The notes below the pieces were generated by a model. That model was given only the letters and a program-made list of their open reading frames with translations. It ran no database searches and was not told the DNA's origin. Below are positions 1 to 29,600 of a DNA stretch of 64,000 nucleotides, piece by piece (the stretch's first letter is position 1; every line of letters begins with the position of its first letter). This stretch comes from Tiliqua scincoides (Eukaryota > Chordata > Lepidosauria > Squamata > Scincidae), in assembly GCF_035046505.1 (NCBI RefSeq), contig NC_089826.1:68073254-68137253 (forward strand). The letters are read 5' to 3'. The translations under genes were made by a program, and so were the position numbers.

Positions 1-342
1 ACTTCTGCATTAATTAAAGTTTTGGGAACAATTTCTGTTTCCTGAGATAATGTAGTTATGCTCTGTGTCCTGCACCTTGAGAGATGCAGCCCGCACCCAG
101 GTAGTTCCCTAAGAACTTCATATTGAAATGTTCCAATGAGGTCATTGCAAAATATGTCATAAGAAAAGCCCTGATGGATCAGGACAAACACCCACTTAGT
201 GGCTCACTAGCTGCCTCTGGGAAGCCTACAAGCAGGAGAGAAAGGCAGACTTTTTTTTGGCATCATGGCTCTCCTGCAACTGGTGTTCAGAGGTGGACTT
301 CTACCACAACTTTGTTCAATTTCCATTTAAAGCCATCTAGAT
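1..342. other. TEC intron, no recognisable feature
   Basis: Intronic sequence upstream of the first visible TEC exon, ending in the left target duplication (335-342) of a hAT element. Nothing else was recognised. Confidence 0.5.
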
Positions 343-426
343 CAGTGTTTCTCAGTGTTTGTCCCCTGCTGTACCACTTCGCATCATCCACCTATTGGAA
401 GTACCATCAGAAGTAACTGGTGATAA

Positions 427-838
427 TGCTCAGTACGAGAGGAACCGCAGGTTCAGACATTTGGTGTATGTGCTTGGCTGAGGAGCCAATGGGGCGAAGC
501 TACCATCTGAGGGATTATGACTGAACGCCTCTAAGTCAGAATCCCCCTAAGCGTAACGATACCGCAGCGCCACGGAGCCTCGGTTGGCCTCAGATAGCCG
601 GGCTGGGAACGGGGGGGGTCCCCCCCTCTGCTGGCCCGGTGCGGAGAACCGTCCGCCTCGGGAGCGGAGCACGGCCGGAAGGGGGCCGCCTCTCACCCGT
701 AGCGCACCGCACGTTCGTGGGGAACCCGGTGCTAAATCATTCGTAGACGACCTGATTCTGGGTCAGGGTTTCATACGTAGCAGAGCAGCTCCCTCGCTGC
801 GATCTATTGAAAGTCAGCCCTCGACACAAGCTTTTTTT
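427..838 (+). pseudogene. 28S rRNA 3'-end pseudogene
   Basis: Starts in the sarcin-ricin loop (CTCAGTACGAGAGGAACC) and runs through the conserved helices near the 3' end (for example GCTAAATCATTCGTAGACGA and CTCGCTGCGATCTATTGAAA) to GACACAAGCTTTT, essentially the mature 28S 3' terminus. Only about 400 bp is present and some positions differ from the expected rRNA sequence. Position inside an intronic transposon and fusion to a LINE tail mark it as a retrocopy, not a functional rRNA gene. Confidence 0.93.
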
Positions 839-1243
839 TTCTCTCTCACATAACACCAGAACCAGGGGACATCCACTAAAGCTGAGTTTTGGGCGGGTTA
901 GGACAGACAAAAGAAAATATTTCTTTACTCAGCGTGTGGTCGGTCTGTGGAACTCCTTGCCACAGGATGTGGTGCTGGCGTCTAGCCTAGACGCCTTTAA
1001 AAGGGGATTGGACAAGTTTCTGGAGGAAAAATCCATTATGGGGTACAAGCCATGATGTGTATGCGCAACCTCCTGATTTTAGAAATGGGTTATGTCAGAA
1101 TGCCAGATGCAAGGGAGGGCACCAGGATGAGGTCTCTTGTTATCTGGTGCTCCTTAAGGCATTTGGTGGGCCGCTGTGAGATACAGGAAGCTGGACTAGA
1201 TGGGCCTGTGGCCTGATCCAGTGGGGCTGTTCTTATGTTCTTA
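839..1243 (+). mobile_element. CR1 LINE 3' end fused to the 28S pseudogene
   Basis: Encodes the last ~70 residues of a CR1 ORF2 ([47 protein letters not shown]), then the CR1 3' UTR ending in two TTCTTATG units. It begins abruptly just after the 28S 3' terminus, in the same orientation. Confidence 0.92.
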
Positions 1244-1522
1244 TGATGTCATCACCAGTTACTTCTGGATTGGGAGGCCAGATGCACCACAACAAAGCAC
1301 TGGTAAGAGACTCAGGGTGGATGGGAGTGCTTTTTGAGTACACAAAAAGTGCACACTGGAGCTCTACTGGCCAATTTGAGCCTTCTCTTCTCCTTGTCAC
1401 ATTGCGTTGCTGGTCTTGCTGCCACGCAGCAGGGGTCTGGGGGTCCCTCGTGTACCACCAGGCACTACCTCAGGTACCACCAGTGGTACCTGTATCACTA
1501 GTTGAGAAACATTGATCTAAAT

Positions 1523-2387
1523 CAGTGGCCATCACCACATCTTATGGCAACAAATTCAACAATGTACTATGTGAAATATTACCTTTTCGTCTGTTCTAAA
1601 TCTCCCTCCAGTCAGTTTCATTAAATGACCCGATTCTAGTACTGTGAGAGCAGAAGAAAAACTTTTCTCTCCCATTCCATACCTTGAATAAGTTTGTCTC
1701 AGTCATATTCCCTCTTTAATTTTAATTAATTAATTAATACCTTGCTTTATCTCCCTCCTGGGCATTCAAAACCACTTCCAAGTATGATAAAAAATATAGG
1801 CATTATAAGATTTTAAAAAATATATAAATATCAAACTCCTAAAATCCAGTGAATAACTTAAATTATGCTGTGAAGGAGTCCTCACTTACTACTTCCCTCC
1901 ATTGATTGCCCATTTATTCCTTCTCTCTACTTCTTTGTCTTTAACCATTGACTATCCATAAAGGGATATGTTCTCTTATTCTCTGACTGGACTGATTCCA
2001 TGCCATTGTCATTATTCACAGGAATATGCTTATAACAGACCCTTCATATGTGAGTTTCTGTCTTTTAGGCAGTGACCTCCATCAAATACCACAGTGACTT
2101 TTTAATTCTCTCTCTCTCTCTCTCTTTAAAGAAGCCACCTGTAATGACAGTGTCTTGAGCAAGTCATTGTTTCATAATGAAGAGCCCTAGCCAGTTTTAT
2201 AAGCTTCCATAACCTTAATGATTTCCATCTGACTACTTCTGGGGGAAAAATATTATTAGGCTTCATTCATAAATTTGTCCAGTTTAGAAATGCAGCCTCA
2301 GCGTTCTTAATAACAATCATAATTACATCATTATTAGAACCTTTCAAGATGGTTATAATAATGGAAAAATGGTTATAATTATTTCAG
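1523..2387. other. TEC intron, AT-rich
   Basis: Unremarkable intronic sequence with a short (TC)n run near 2110. Nothing coding beyond shadows was recognised. Confidence 0.5.
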
Positions 2388-18421
<16,034 letters not shown>

Positions 18422-19880
18422 GAAGAAATGGCAGAGCCACTGAAGTACATGGTAAAGAGACAGCATTTCAGAGATGCTGCTGTGCTCCTGTTAAAGGGCT
18501 GGATTTGGATGCTGCTTGCAAGGACCACACAGGAACAAGGCAACAGCACACACCACTTTCTTGGCATCTGTAAGAGTTTTACCAAGACAGCCTTAGTTTG
18601 TTCAACCATTTAAGCAACACGCACACTTAACTGGGCATCTGTGCAGACTGCTAAGATGAAAAGCTTGGATCTATAGGTGGAGGCAGAGGCTGGACCTCTG
18701 AGCCTGAAAGTTACAGTCTAGCAAGCAACTATGAATTATACCCACGTTTTTTCTCACTTATAGTAAATAGTCCTTACTGTTGAAGAATGATACTTAAAGC
18801 AACTCTTGGGGCTAATTACTACCACAGCAGTGGTTTGTGGTGTTCCTGAAAACTCAGAACATCACAGTGGCTGGTGAAAGCTATAAATATTGTTGCTAGC
18901 TTGTGAGCTTAAGAGTGTTCTCCCTCTTAGTGGTGAGTACTGTTCAGCATCTACAGACCACTGGCTCTGAACCGCTCCCTTCAATACTGAGGGCCCAATC
19001 CTATCCAGCTTTCCAGCTCTGATGCAGTCATGTCAGTGGGGTGTGCATTGCATCCTGTGGTGCGGGGCAACAAGTCACAGAGGCTTCCTCAAGGTAAGGA
19101 AACATTTATTCCCTTCAGGGCTGTATTAAAGCTGCACTAGTGCTGAGAAATTGAGTAGGATTGGGCCCTAAGGATCTTACTTCTGTCTTCTAACAGAGTT
19201 TATAACTGGTGACTACCAAACTTAAAGGTCAGTTGTATTGTTTCTTCGTGCACTGTGGGACATGGCTGACAGAGCAGCTAAAGGAAAAGGAGCATAGCAA
19301 AAATTGTACATAAGTAGCATTATGCTGGGAAAAGTTGGGTTCAAATTCCTGCTTGGCTACAAAGCTCATAAGGAGACTTGCCCAATTACCATCTCTTAGC
19401 CTAACCTACCTCACAGGGTGGTGGTTAGGACAGAGAAACCATCCACAGTTGCTTCAAGCTCTATAGAGAAAAAGGTGAAATAACACAAAATCTTCTAAGT
19501 GACAAACTGGTGTAACTTACCTATAGATTATCAAATAAAGAAAGGAAGCAAACAAGCCTAGGATGGGCTTTAACACAGTATTCATAGAATAATTTATAGC
19601 ATACGTACTGTAAATATACACTGCACACATGTATTTATATGAAATAGAAATTGTTTTTCCTGAAAGCTTTGAAAGCATAATTGACTGAGTCCTTATTGTG
19701 TATTGCAGGTTGTTTGTTATTTAGCACCTGTAGGGGAAAGAAAACATATGCCATGTTTTATTATAGATTGGAATGTTTAGTTTTGCTGTTATTTTGCACA
19801 TGGAAAAAGCACCCAACAAGCCTAATGATGAAACATTATACAATAGTGTCTTAATAAAAACATGCTGTCATCTGAAATCC
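18422..19880 (+). other. TEC: TEC 3' UTR
   Basis: Non-coding sequence after the TEC stop. It contains a short palindromic GGGCCCAATCC repeat (18991-19169). An AATAAA at 19853-19858 is a plausible poly(A) signal, so the transcript would end near 19880. The end is inferred from the signal alone. Confidence 0.6.
18991..19169. repeat. GGGCCCAATCC palindromic MITE
   Basis: One of about ten copies of a short element with ends GGGCCCAATCCTATCC and the complement GGATTGGGCCC, here in the TEC 3' UTR. It has no coding capacity. The ends suggest a non-autonomous DNA transposon, but no transposase superfamily can be named from the sequence. Confidence 0.75.
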
Positions 19881-21150
19881 TGGTTTTAAAGGCTGTGCTA
19901 CTGACTTGTTTCTGGGTATCTGTAACATAATTTAAGCTTTAGTGACACTTATTAGGTTGCCTCAAATTATTTCGCTGTTCCTGTAGTCCACTGCACTGTA
20001 CTATTCTTGAGCATATCACAGGGCATTCTCGATCACATGTGGTAAAGTAACTGCAGGTCTGGTCCCATCATATGCAATAGAGTACCCCATTCTAAGGATC
20101 AAAAGTGGTCAGGGTTGGTCCAGATACAGCATGCTAAATGCTGTACCCCTTTGCTGATGTATCATCATCCAACCTTCTAGCTCAGCAAATTTCTCCTTTC
20201 CACATTTCTTCTTCCCGTCTGTCCCATTTTCCAAACTAATGAGTAGGAAGAGAAGCAGTGGAAGCAAGGAGATGGACAGACACTCCTCAGCAGATGGGTT
20301 TTGTGGTTGGGGATGAGGTGAGGGGATGCATAGTTGGTCCTCCCACCACAGTAAGCTGGGCCCATACTAGAAGTAAATCCAGGTGGGAAGAATTTGCAGG
20401 AAAGTAAGCAATAGGTATAAGGAGGGCTTGGTATCCTTTACTCATTTTTTTTCCTTAGAATTAGACCTCCCTGTTGTGAGTGTGACTTTTAAAATGGTCT
20501 GTGTTACTTGGTTTTAGTCTAAGATTTCACTAGAGTAGACTTCACTAGTTATACAAGCTTCCTGAGTCGGGTTTAACTCTATAGTATATTTTGAGAACAT
20601 TCACCTAATGTCTAGAAATTTATCCAATATCCATAATCCGTATACCCAAGATTAATTTATAAGATCCTATACAAATCCCAACTCCTTAGTTTATACCCAG
20701 GAAAATGCCTCTTCTCCCAGCCACATTCCTAATTAGCTATTTGGAGGCATTCTCTACCCCCATTCAAATCTATCTGCCCTCACCAGGCAAAAGGGCTGGA
20801 ATATTTGTAACAAAATCAAGATTCTTGGGAAACCCAGTTCTATATCCACTATTGCATTCTGTGGGGCTGTAGCACACTCATAAGTGCAGTCATTGCAGAA
20901 GCAGCTTTGCTGTAGGTATCACTAGAGGATGCACTTGGAATGCTAGGTATTCAAAACAAATCATCCGCACTATCTCAGGGAGGTTTCATATGGAAGGGGA
21001 TATTTATTTTGAAAGAGGAAGAGTAGGAAGTATGAGACTTCAATTCTATGCAATTTCATTATTACTAGTTCCCCGGCTGGTCCAACTCCAGTCACTGGGA
21101 AATATTCCAAATCCCAAGAACGTTAAATATGAATAATAAAAAGGGGATAC
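19881..21150. other. TEC-NIPAL1 intergenic gap (tail to tail)
   Basis: About 1.3 kb between the inferred 3' ends of TEC (+) and NIPAL1 (-). No kinase exon, SH2/SH3 motif or pseudogene remnant was recognised here, although TXK occupies this position in mammals. Confidence 0.6.
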
Positions 21151-21154
21151 ACGT

Positions 21155-23897
21155 GGTTTATCAAAACCATATATTTATTTTTGAAAATATTGATACAATT
21201 TTTAATCAGAAATTTAACATTTAAATAATTAACTTTATTCAAATACATTGTACAATATTTGACTCGAAGAGACACAAATTTCTTCTTTGAATGATGCTAA
21301 AATTTCCCTGAACACACAACTATGTTTCATCAATAAGCATTTTATACAACTTATTTCATTACAGGTGCCAGTGCTGAGCAGATAAGATTCTTAACCTCAA
21401 GTCTTTCTTTCATGAACAAATGTTGTACCTAAACAGCCAAAAGTACCACGCTATTCTACAAAAAAGAATTAACTGGGTCTTATTTAAAACAAAGAAAGAG
21501 CATCTTGCACTAACGTGCCTTGTAGAATTAATCTAACAAACCTTGAAGGAATAGAGCTAAGTTTACCACAACCTCAATTCAATTTTGCCCCCCCAAAAAT
21601 TGAATGAATTTAAAATATTTGACTGCAATATGCTATAACCTACAAAGCTCATTTTAATGGCATTTTTCCTATCAGTACACTACAGTGAAGGAAAAGTTAG
21701 TCATTAACAAATTGCTTCTAAAAGCTATACGAGTCCGCTAAAAAAAATAGTAAATGTAATATTTTGAAGCGCATAGCCTGATTCACTTGGCCCTGGTATA
21801 TGTCATCCAATGATCTAATTAGGGATATATCAGGACCTCAAATATCCCTCCTGGTAATCCACACACAAATCAGGAAGGGTACAGGATGCCCAGATGATTC
21901 TATGCTCTAGTGCTTAGGTAGTGATGTCTGGCTATGCACTAGTGCCAAAGTCAGGTCTCATTGAGGAAGACCAGACTGAAAATTAGTCAGGCCTATACTT
22001 TTTCCAACAATAATGCTACCATGTCTGAAAGGATTTTTGCTTACAATTTTTTCTCCCCATGGGTTTTGGGACTCAGTAATGAATCATGGATACTGAAAAG
22101 TTGGCTCAGAGTTGAGTATAGTACATGCAATCCAGATAGTACTTACTGATATAACCTCATTCTAAGGCAAAGCTTTTTGTACTCCATTATTCTGGTTGAA
22201 GATACAGGTGGGCCCCCATCTCCACGGCGGATCCTTCAAGCCTCCCCCTGGATACAGAAACTGCAGATATGGGGGAATGCTATGAAAATAACTGCCCTTA
22301 AGCCCTCATTACATTACCTTATTTTTTAAATAACCACACCGGAAACGCAGCTTTCTGAAGAACTGAACGTGCAGGCAATAAGCCTGCATGCTCCAGAGAC
22401 ACTAACAGAAAGCAGGAATTGTCTTGCTTCCTGTTAATCACCATCTAGCATGCAGGCTGGTTGCTTGCATGCTTGGTTATTCACTGAAGCAAGAAACACC
22501 CACATTCCAGCATGGCTACACACACAAAAAATAATGTAATGGGCATCTGAAGGGGGGTCTGGATCCATGGATATGGGGGCCCACCTGTACTCACACTTTC
22601 CAGTTTACACAACAGTACAGAAAAAGGTAACCCAAAATACAGGAAAAAAATCGTATACAGAAATAAAATATAACTCCATGTAAACAGTATTGTGAGGTGG
22701 TGGGGATGACAAGAATGTCTTCTAGAAATTTTTATCTAGATCATCAAGCCTGATCACTCAATAATTGGCTTCTCAAGATTTTTGTAGATTTCAAAACACT
22801 AGACTTTTGTAGAAAATAACAGGATTCAAATAGCCAATGAAAATTATAATGGAATTGAAATGTACAAATCCTTTTTTAAAAAACCAACTACACATGGAAA
22901 CTAATTCAAGATATTTTGATAGTGTTAGAATTAACACTATGTCACTATTTTGACCTAAACAGCAAAACAAAATTTCCTTGAGGCTCTTTTAGGATGACAG
23001 ATGAAAAATAAGCTATTTGAAAAATCATCTATTGATTGGGCAGGAACCTGCTACATACATGCATATTTTTTAAATACTAAGAAACTCATGTCTGAAAGTT
23101 TCACTACTCCCCTTTCATTTGGATGAACAAAGGAAAATGCTTCTAGAAACCATTTTGTGAACTGGGGGGGTGGAGGGTGGGTAGAGAATCTTGGTCAACC
23201 ATAAACTGAATGTCATGTTAACATGGTTAGAATAGATTCTGATATCAGAAAAAGATGGAGTATTATTAGGTTTGTTAATTTGTGACTAGAGAACAGAACT
23301 GGTGAAAAAGAAAAAATCAAGCAAATATGCTTTTAAGGAGCCAGTAAAAATATAAAATACATATAAAAATTAGAATACTTGTAGAACATTTAGTGCTAGA
23401 TGGCATATGAAAGACTCCTGATGAACTTTCCATTCTTTGCTAAAATCTAAAACCAAGAAATAAGTTTATTTTTCTACAGGACACCTTGTAGTTGAAAAAC
23501 TTAAAAGTGAAATAAGTATTGAAAATGCCAAGTCTTTGGGTAGGTCATAGCATACCCAATACCTTTACCTAGATAGCTTCAAAGACAAAAAAATTTTTTT
23601 AACACTGTAAAGCCATAAAGTGCTATTCACAAAAATACATTGCATATATCATTCAGTTATTCAGCAAAAAGAAAAAATAGTCCTCTAACAGCACTCTAAC
23701 AGTGTTCATATGCTGCCAAAGATAGGGATGGGAAAAGATGTGGAAACATTCTCACAACATTTTGTTTCCTGCTCCATGGGTGCACAGACCATAGTGACTC
23801 CCTTCTGTTGCTCCAAGCACACAGTTATCACCATAGGATTGCTGTACATTTTCTGGGGACAACTGCTTCAGTCAACAGTTCAGCAGTTAGAGATGCA
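21155..23897 (-). other. NIPAL1: NIPAL1 3' UTR
   Basis: Non-coding sequence after the NIPAL1 stop. Complementary AATAAA signals at 21174-21179 and 21234-21239 are the plausible poly(A) sites. The UTR contains a Tigger-type MITE (22205-22587). The extent is inferred. Confidence 0.55.
22205..22587. mobile_element. Tigger/pogo-type MITE
   Basis: Termini CAGGTGGGCCCCCATCTCCA and, on the other strand, CAGGTGGGCCCCCATATCCA form near-perfect inverted repeats next to TA duplications (22203-22204, 22588-22589). 383 bp, no open frame, lying in the NIPAL1 3' UTR. Confidence 0.82.
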
Positions 23898-24526
23898 TTA
23901 ATGGCAACTGCTGCCTTGCTCATTTCCTCGACTAAACAGCGTATTATCCTCATCAGCTACCAAGGCTGGAGCCTCCATGTTCTCCAATAAAGTATGGTGA
24001 ACCTCATAACCATGGTGAGGTAACCCTGGCTGATTAACTGAAGAGGTCAACTGGCTCCAGGTGACACTGATGTTTTTAAAAGCATGAAGAAAGAAAATGC
24101 CTATAATTATGGTGAAGAATCCACTCAGCGACCCAATGATATCACCAAGCGCCATGCTATTCCATTCCTTGAAGAGGATGATAGAACAAATCACCACTGT
24201 GGTTGTGAAGCACACATAATAAATGGGTGTCACTACAGACGTATTGAACACATCCAATGACTTGTTGAGGTAGTTAATCTGAGTACTGACAGACAGCACC
24301 AAAACTGCCACCAAAAGATAGAACAACAGATGTCGAAAGACGGGTTTCCGATCCAAGAGGTCTTTAATAGCAATACCCAGCCCCTTGACAGAAGAGACTG
24401 AGAATGCACCAATCACGGAACAAATGGAGATGTAAACCAGAACATTCGTCTGGCCAAGCCGTGGAGCAACAACAAAGATGAGCACCAGGGAAGTCACAAC
24501 TATAACAACCGCAAAAGCAATGAACA
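23898..24526 (-). CDS. NIPAL1: NIPAL1 exon 6 (last)
   Basis: Large terminal exon with five to six membrane segments (for example [36 protein letters not shown]) and a hydrophilic tail ending GSSCH. Stop TAA at 23898-23900. Confidence 0.96.
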
Positions 24527-26632
24527 CTGAGAAAAAAAAAGAAATTTACATAATGTGAATTCAATACTGACCCAAAAATCAATCACAATTTGCTCATTGT
24601 GAAAACAAGTTACCCTCACTGGCTTAGATCTCACTCCATTTTGTAGGCCAGAATCCATTTGGAAGCATCTGTGGGAAAAGTGCTTGCGGGCTAGGAGCAT
24701 GATAAGAGTGCTGGTACCAATGTCTTGCTAACAGTTACATAACAATTAAATAACAATTTTTAGCTGTGAATCTCCAGTTGAGAGAGGTCAGAGTGACTAG
24801 CAGTAACACCAGCTGGAGGTCATTTCCAGAAGCTTTGGCAGGTCTGAATCTCTGGTTGGACAGGAGCTACCTTCAATGTATTAAAAAAAGTCTGTTGCAG
24901 GGAGGGGGTGAGCTGCTTCTTGCCATTTCCATCATGGACATCTGTCCGTATCAGTCATGGTACGACAGGTAGAAGAACTAACCTTTGCATATGCTCAGGA
25001 ATTGGAGGTTCCAGGTGAGCATTGGGAAAATGTAAGCTTGGAAGCGTAGCTTTTTTGTTATAGCACTGGGTGCGTATGTATTTTCTCAAGTATTTAAATG
25101 TCTTTTAAATAATGTGCAACCATATTTCTATTTTTGAAATAAACCATATAGCAAATGGATTAGGGGCTATGCATTTTGTAATATACATGTACAAAAATAC
25201 TTTAGGAGGCATCAATCTGGCCATATGTTGGAGGCAGTGTTGCAATAGATGGGCCTGGATTCATCTCCTACTGAGCATGCTTTGGCCCAACTATTCCACC
25301 TCCAGGTTCATCTCTTGCAACACTGCATCCAACATACGGACACCAGAGTTTACACATGTATCGTACAAAATTCATAGTCCCCAATTCATTTGCTTTATGA
25401 AAGAACAATTCTTGACTTGATAGAATCAGATATTTCTGTAAGAAATGCTTTCACAAAATTCACTCATCCCAAGCTGATTAAGGGTGCAATTCTAACCTAT
25501 GCCTGAACAGGTACGCTGATCAATTTGCACTGTATATAGCACGGGTTTGGTGCAGGCCGAGATGCAACTCAGAGTAAAGGGATTTCCTTCCCCTTACCCT
25601 AAGGAACGCCTCAGGCAGCCCTATGGGGCTACTTGGATCTGTGCCTATGACTTCATGGGTTCAAATCCGAGCAGCCCAAGTAATGCTGCTTGGGCCAGGG
25701 GTTGAGATCTGGCCTGCACTACCACAGCCAGTCCTACCCCACTCCTGGACCAGATCCACCCCTGGGTTGCCCTCTCCCACACAGAATCACCCCCTCCCTG
25801 TCTCTGTTCCTCCCTGCCACCACCCTCTTGCACCCCCTGTGCTGGTCTGCTCAAGCTGGCACAAACCTACTGTCTCCAGGCACGGGGTCAGCTCTGCAAG
25901 GCCAGCACACATCCATGCGCTGGCCTATCCTACTCCCAGGTGCTTTACAGCATGTTTGTGATGGCTGGGAGCCAATACAAGGAACTTGTGCTGGCTGGGG
26001 CAGAGGGGGTTTGGATTGCGCTGTGAGTGACATACCTGGATCTTTTAGCTTCATTTCCATTTCATCCAATGATCTGACTTCTTCCTCTTCAGGGGCATGG
26101 ATTACCATCATGGTGGACCCCAAAATGCTGAGTATGCAGCCCATCTTCCCATGAATGTTAAGTTTTTCATCCAAAAAATAAGATGATAATATGGCACTAT
26201 TTGGATATTTAAAGAAAGGACAGAGTAGTATTAGACAAAAATAGGACACTTTGAATGTAGCAAATGTTAAATTTGTTTAAACGGGAAAGAATTTAAAAAG
26301 AATTATGGAAGACATCATGTGTCCTAAAGACACTGGAACTGGCTGAGGCAATAGTCCTATGGATGTGGCATGACACTGCCCACAAGAAAGGAAAACACGG
26401 ATGACCCCTGAAAAGCAAGTGGAAAATGGGACATTGCGCTTTTATTCTGAATGCAAAAGAGATTTAAAGTTGTTTGCATACAGAAAGTATGGGCTGGGTA
26501 TTAAATAAACCTGACCAAACATATACTGGGCAAGGTAAAGGAATGGAGAGATTATGATCCTTCGCATTCAAAAAAGGGAAAGAAAGATGGCCCAAATTAT
26601 TGTGCATCATCTGCTTTTGATGTTTGTACCTA

Positions 26633-26664
<32 letters not shown>

Positions 26665-29600
26665 CACCATGCATGAGGGATGGGTGATGTATACATTTAC
26701 CCAACTCTGCTAGCATGCACATCTGAGAAAGTGTGTGAATTAATGCGTGCTTTGTTGTCTCATGACCAATAGTCACCATTTCAAATATTACTTAGAAGGA
26801 TGAAGCTCAGATGAACGTATCAAAATCTCAATGTCACAACTAATGCCACAGTACTTTAGCGGTTAACATTTTGCAATAGAGAAGGGACACATTTTCACAT
26901 AAGCCTTTCATTCTGGTCAAAATTATTTCTATTTACTTCAGCCAAGCAGTTGCTACAAAGCTCTTCTAAGGAGAAACAAGGTGTTAAGTGTCTTTACACA
27001 CTTGGGTTGGGGCCACAGCTCAAGAGGAGAGCACATGCTTTGTATGCAAAAGTTCTAAGTTCAATCGTTGGCATCTCCTGTTGAGAAGACCTGTCACCTC
27101 TTGGGGCCCAATCCTATGCAACCTTCCAGCACCGATGCAGCCCTGAAGTAACAGTCCCTTACCTTGAGCAGTCTTCCATTACTCCCCACCACCTCAAGGT
27201 GCAGCACACAGCCTGCTGGCATGACTGCATTAGTGCTGGAAAGTTGGATAGGATTAGGTCTGCAGTGTCAAAAATACTAAGCTAGATAGACCAACAGCTT
27301 GATTCAGTATAAAGCAGTTTCATAAGTTTAATTCCTTATTTTCAGATGTACAATCAAATTATTTGCAAAGGAGAATAATGGATATACTTTCAGACAGTAA
27401 ACATCACCACAACATATGCCACTACTCTCCAAAAGCCATCAAGACAGCCCTATCCAGCTCTATTCAGATGTCTTGTTTCCAATAATGGCTAGTCAGGTGC
27501 CTCCAGAAAACCAAAGAGTAGTCTGTCGAACAGAAGTTCAAAGGATGACAAATTATGGGTGCAATCCTAACCCCTTATGTCAGTACTTTCCAGCACTGGC
27601 ATAGCAGTGCCAATGGGACATGTGCAGCATCCTGCAGCCGGGTGTCACTCACGGAGGCCTCCTCAAAGTAAGGGAATGTTTGTTCCCTTAACTCAGAGCT
27701 GCACTGCGCCCTATTAGGTTAGGATTGCATCCGAAGTTGCTCATGCCTGTCTTATAATTTTAGTTAGCTGCGGCAACTATTTTGACAAAAAATAGGAAAA
27801 CACAACATCAACTCAGATGATTCTCTAAGCCATGGAAGCAAGGAAATCTGCAATTCATTTACAACCTACTACCTAAAATAAGCCATAGAGCAAGGCCCAT
27901 GAAAAGGGGTAAAGGGGGTAATTTGTATTGAGGCCCAATCCAGGTCAAAATTGGTCCAGGGCCAAAAAGGGGGCCCAGAAGCCAAAAGGACAGGGCTCAG
28001 AAATTTCCTGGGATGTTTTCTGATCTCACCCAGACTCACTGCTTGCACAGGATGCTGGGGGAACTACTGTAGGCATATCACAAGCCATACTCACTAGGCC
28101 CAGGACACATTCCTGATGTCACATCTGGAAGGAAACTGGCCTGCTACAGTAGCTCTTTGGCTTATGGATTCTCTTTCCATGAAGGAGTGTATAGGAGCTC
28201 AGGGACACAGCTGTGAGACAACAGCTGCTACAAAAGTTTTGGTGCACACAGGTCACTTTCCATTTTAGTGTGAGCCTAAATACGATGATGCTAATTTTCT
28301 GCAATGGTTTCCTATATTGAGAAGGTTTTAGAGAGCTAGGAATGGTGTTTGGTTTTCTGAATTACTGCATCTAGTGGCCAACACTGCACTGACAGGTAAG
28401 CCTGGGCTCCAAAGACTATTCTGGCTGTCACCACCCTCCCCTTTCACCCCCTTCCCTTTTGAGGTGCCCCCAAAGAAACTTTGAACCCCCTGATAAAATT
28501 CCTCTCAGAGGCTCTGCCATAGAGTACAATGCGATGTAATGGACACCAGGAGAAATAAAACTAACCCCTTACTGGTACTAACCTTAAAAGAACACTCAGC
28601 GCACCCAATGGTGTTACCAAAGTTGCTGGTGCAAAGGCATATGCGGCAAAGTTTGCAGCCTCTCCTATTCCCACTGCAAAAAAGAAGTGAATGGAAATAG
28701 AAGTATGGAAATAGAGATTTGCTAAAAGTTTTGAGCACACTTGTGATTACGAGTTAATATAGTTCTTGTTGCCTACACTATCAATGCTTTCCCCCCCCTC
28801 CCTGATGCAAGAACAAATGGTACGAAGTTAATGAATCTCTCCTCAAGGGATTCCATTTGTAAAATACTTCCTTGGTATATCAATGAATGAAAAGCAAGAG
28901 GTAGGATGACTTCAATTCAGGAGATGTGTTGAAAGATTTTAGAATTCCGGAGAGGAATAATTCTAAAAATAATTCTTCAATATATTTTGCTTTTGCACCT
29001 GCCATTTCTGCCTTCAAAAGTTATTTTACTACTCAAGAAGTTTATGGTGTTTAAGGTTGCAAATGAGAGTCAAACCAGGTACGACTCTAAACATGCAAGT
29101 TAAAAAAACACCACAAAAAATAAGGTTAAATAAATGGCATGGGAGGGAACAACAAATGGGCCAAAACCATGATGGGTGCTTTTGTACTTTGCTCCTGCCA
29201 CAGTTTCAATCCCAGTCGCATCCCTCCCACCTGTTATTTTTAAGGAAGAAAAAAGAAGCTGTTGTTGGCTTTTAATGAACAACTTTTCCTCATTAAAAAT
29301 ACCACCAGGGGAAGCGATTAGAATTGGAACAGTATCGGTAAAATATTGAATTGCAACTCCTGTTGTGGATCTGTTGAGTTGTATTGTCCTTGCACATGCT
29401 ATTTAAAAAAAATCACACATGCAAAAACCCTGCGAGGTTAACTTACATATTCAAGGCTATGTCTAGCTTAACTCCAAAAGTTACACAAAACAACATAACA
29501 CCATACAGACATGGAATCCTGAAATAGAGACTTTGAGTAAGATTATAATAATGAATTATAGTGTCAAATTTATTATGCTATAAAGTATCTGTAAATTTTC

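Larger units (their letters stand above)
343..1514 (-). mobile_element. hAT-type non-autonomous element, split by a retrocopy
   Basis: The terminal repeats read CAGTGTTTCTCA at the left and its complement at the right. Flanking 8-bp duplications are ATCTAGAT (335-342) and ATCTAAAT (1515-1522). The sequence matches the element at 2644-2986 in inverse orientation. No transposase reading frame is visible. About 820 bp of its length (roughly 427-1243) is a later insertion of a 28S rRNA/CR1 chimera near its palindromic centre. Confidence 0.85.

Noticed and set aside
427-838. Functional 28S rRNA gene
   Set aside because: Only the last ~400 bp is present, fused to a LINE tail inside an intronic transposon.
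25600-26154. Overlapping GC-rich open frames next to NIPAL1 exon 5
   Set aside because: No family resemblance and no splice context. Only the minus-strand exon 26036-26196 is supported.
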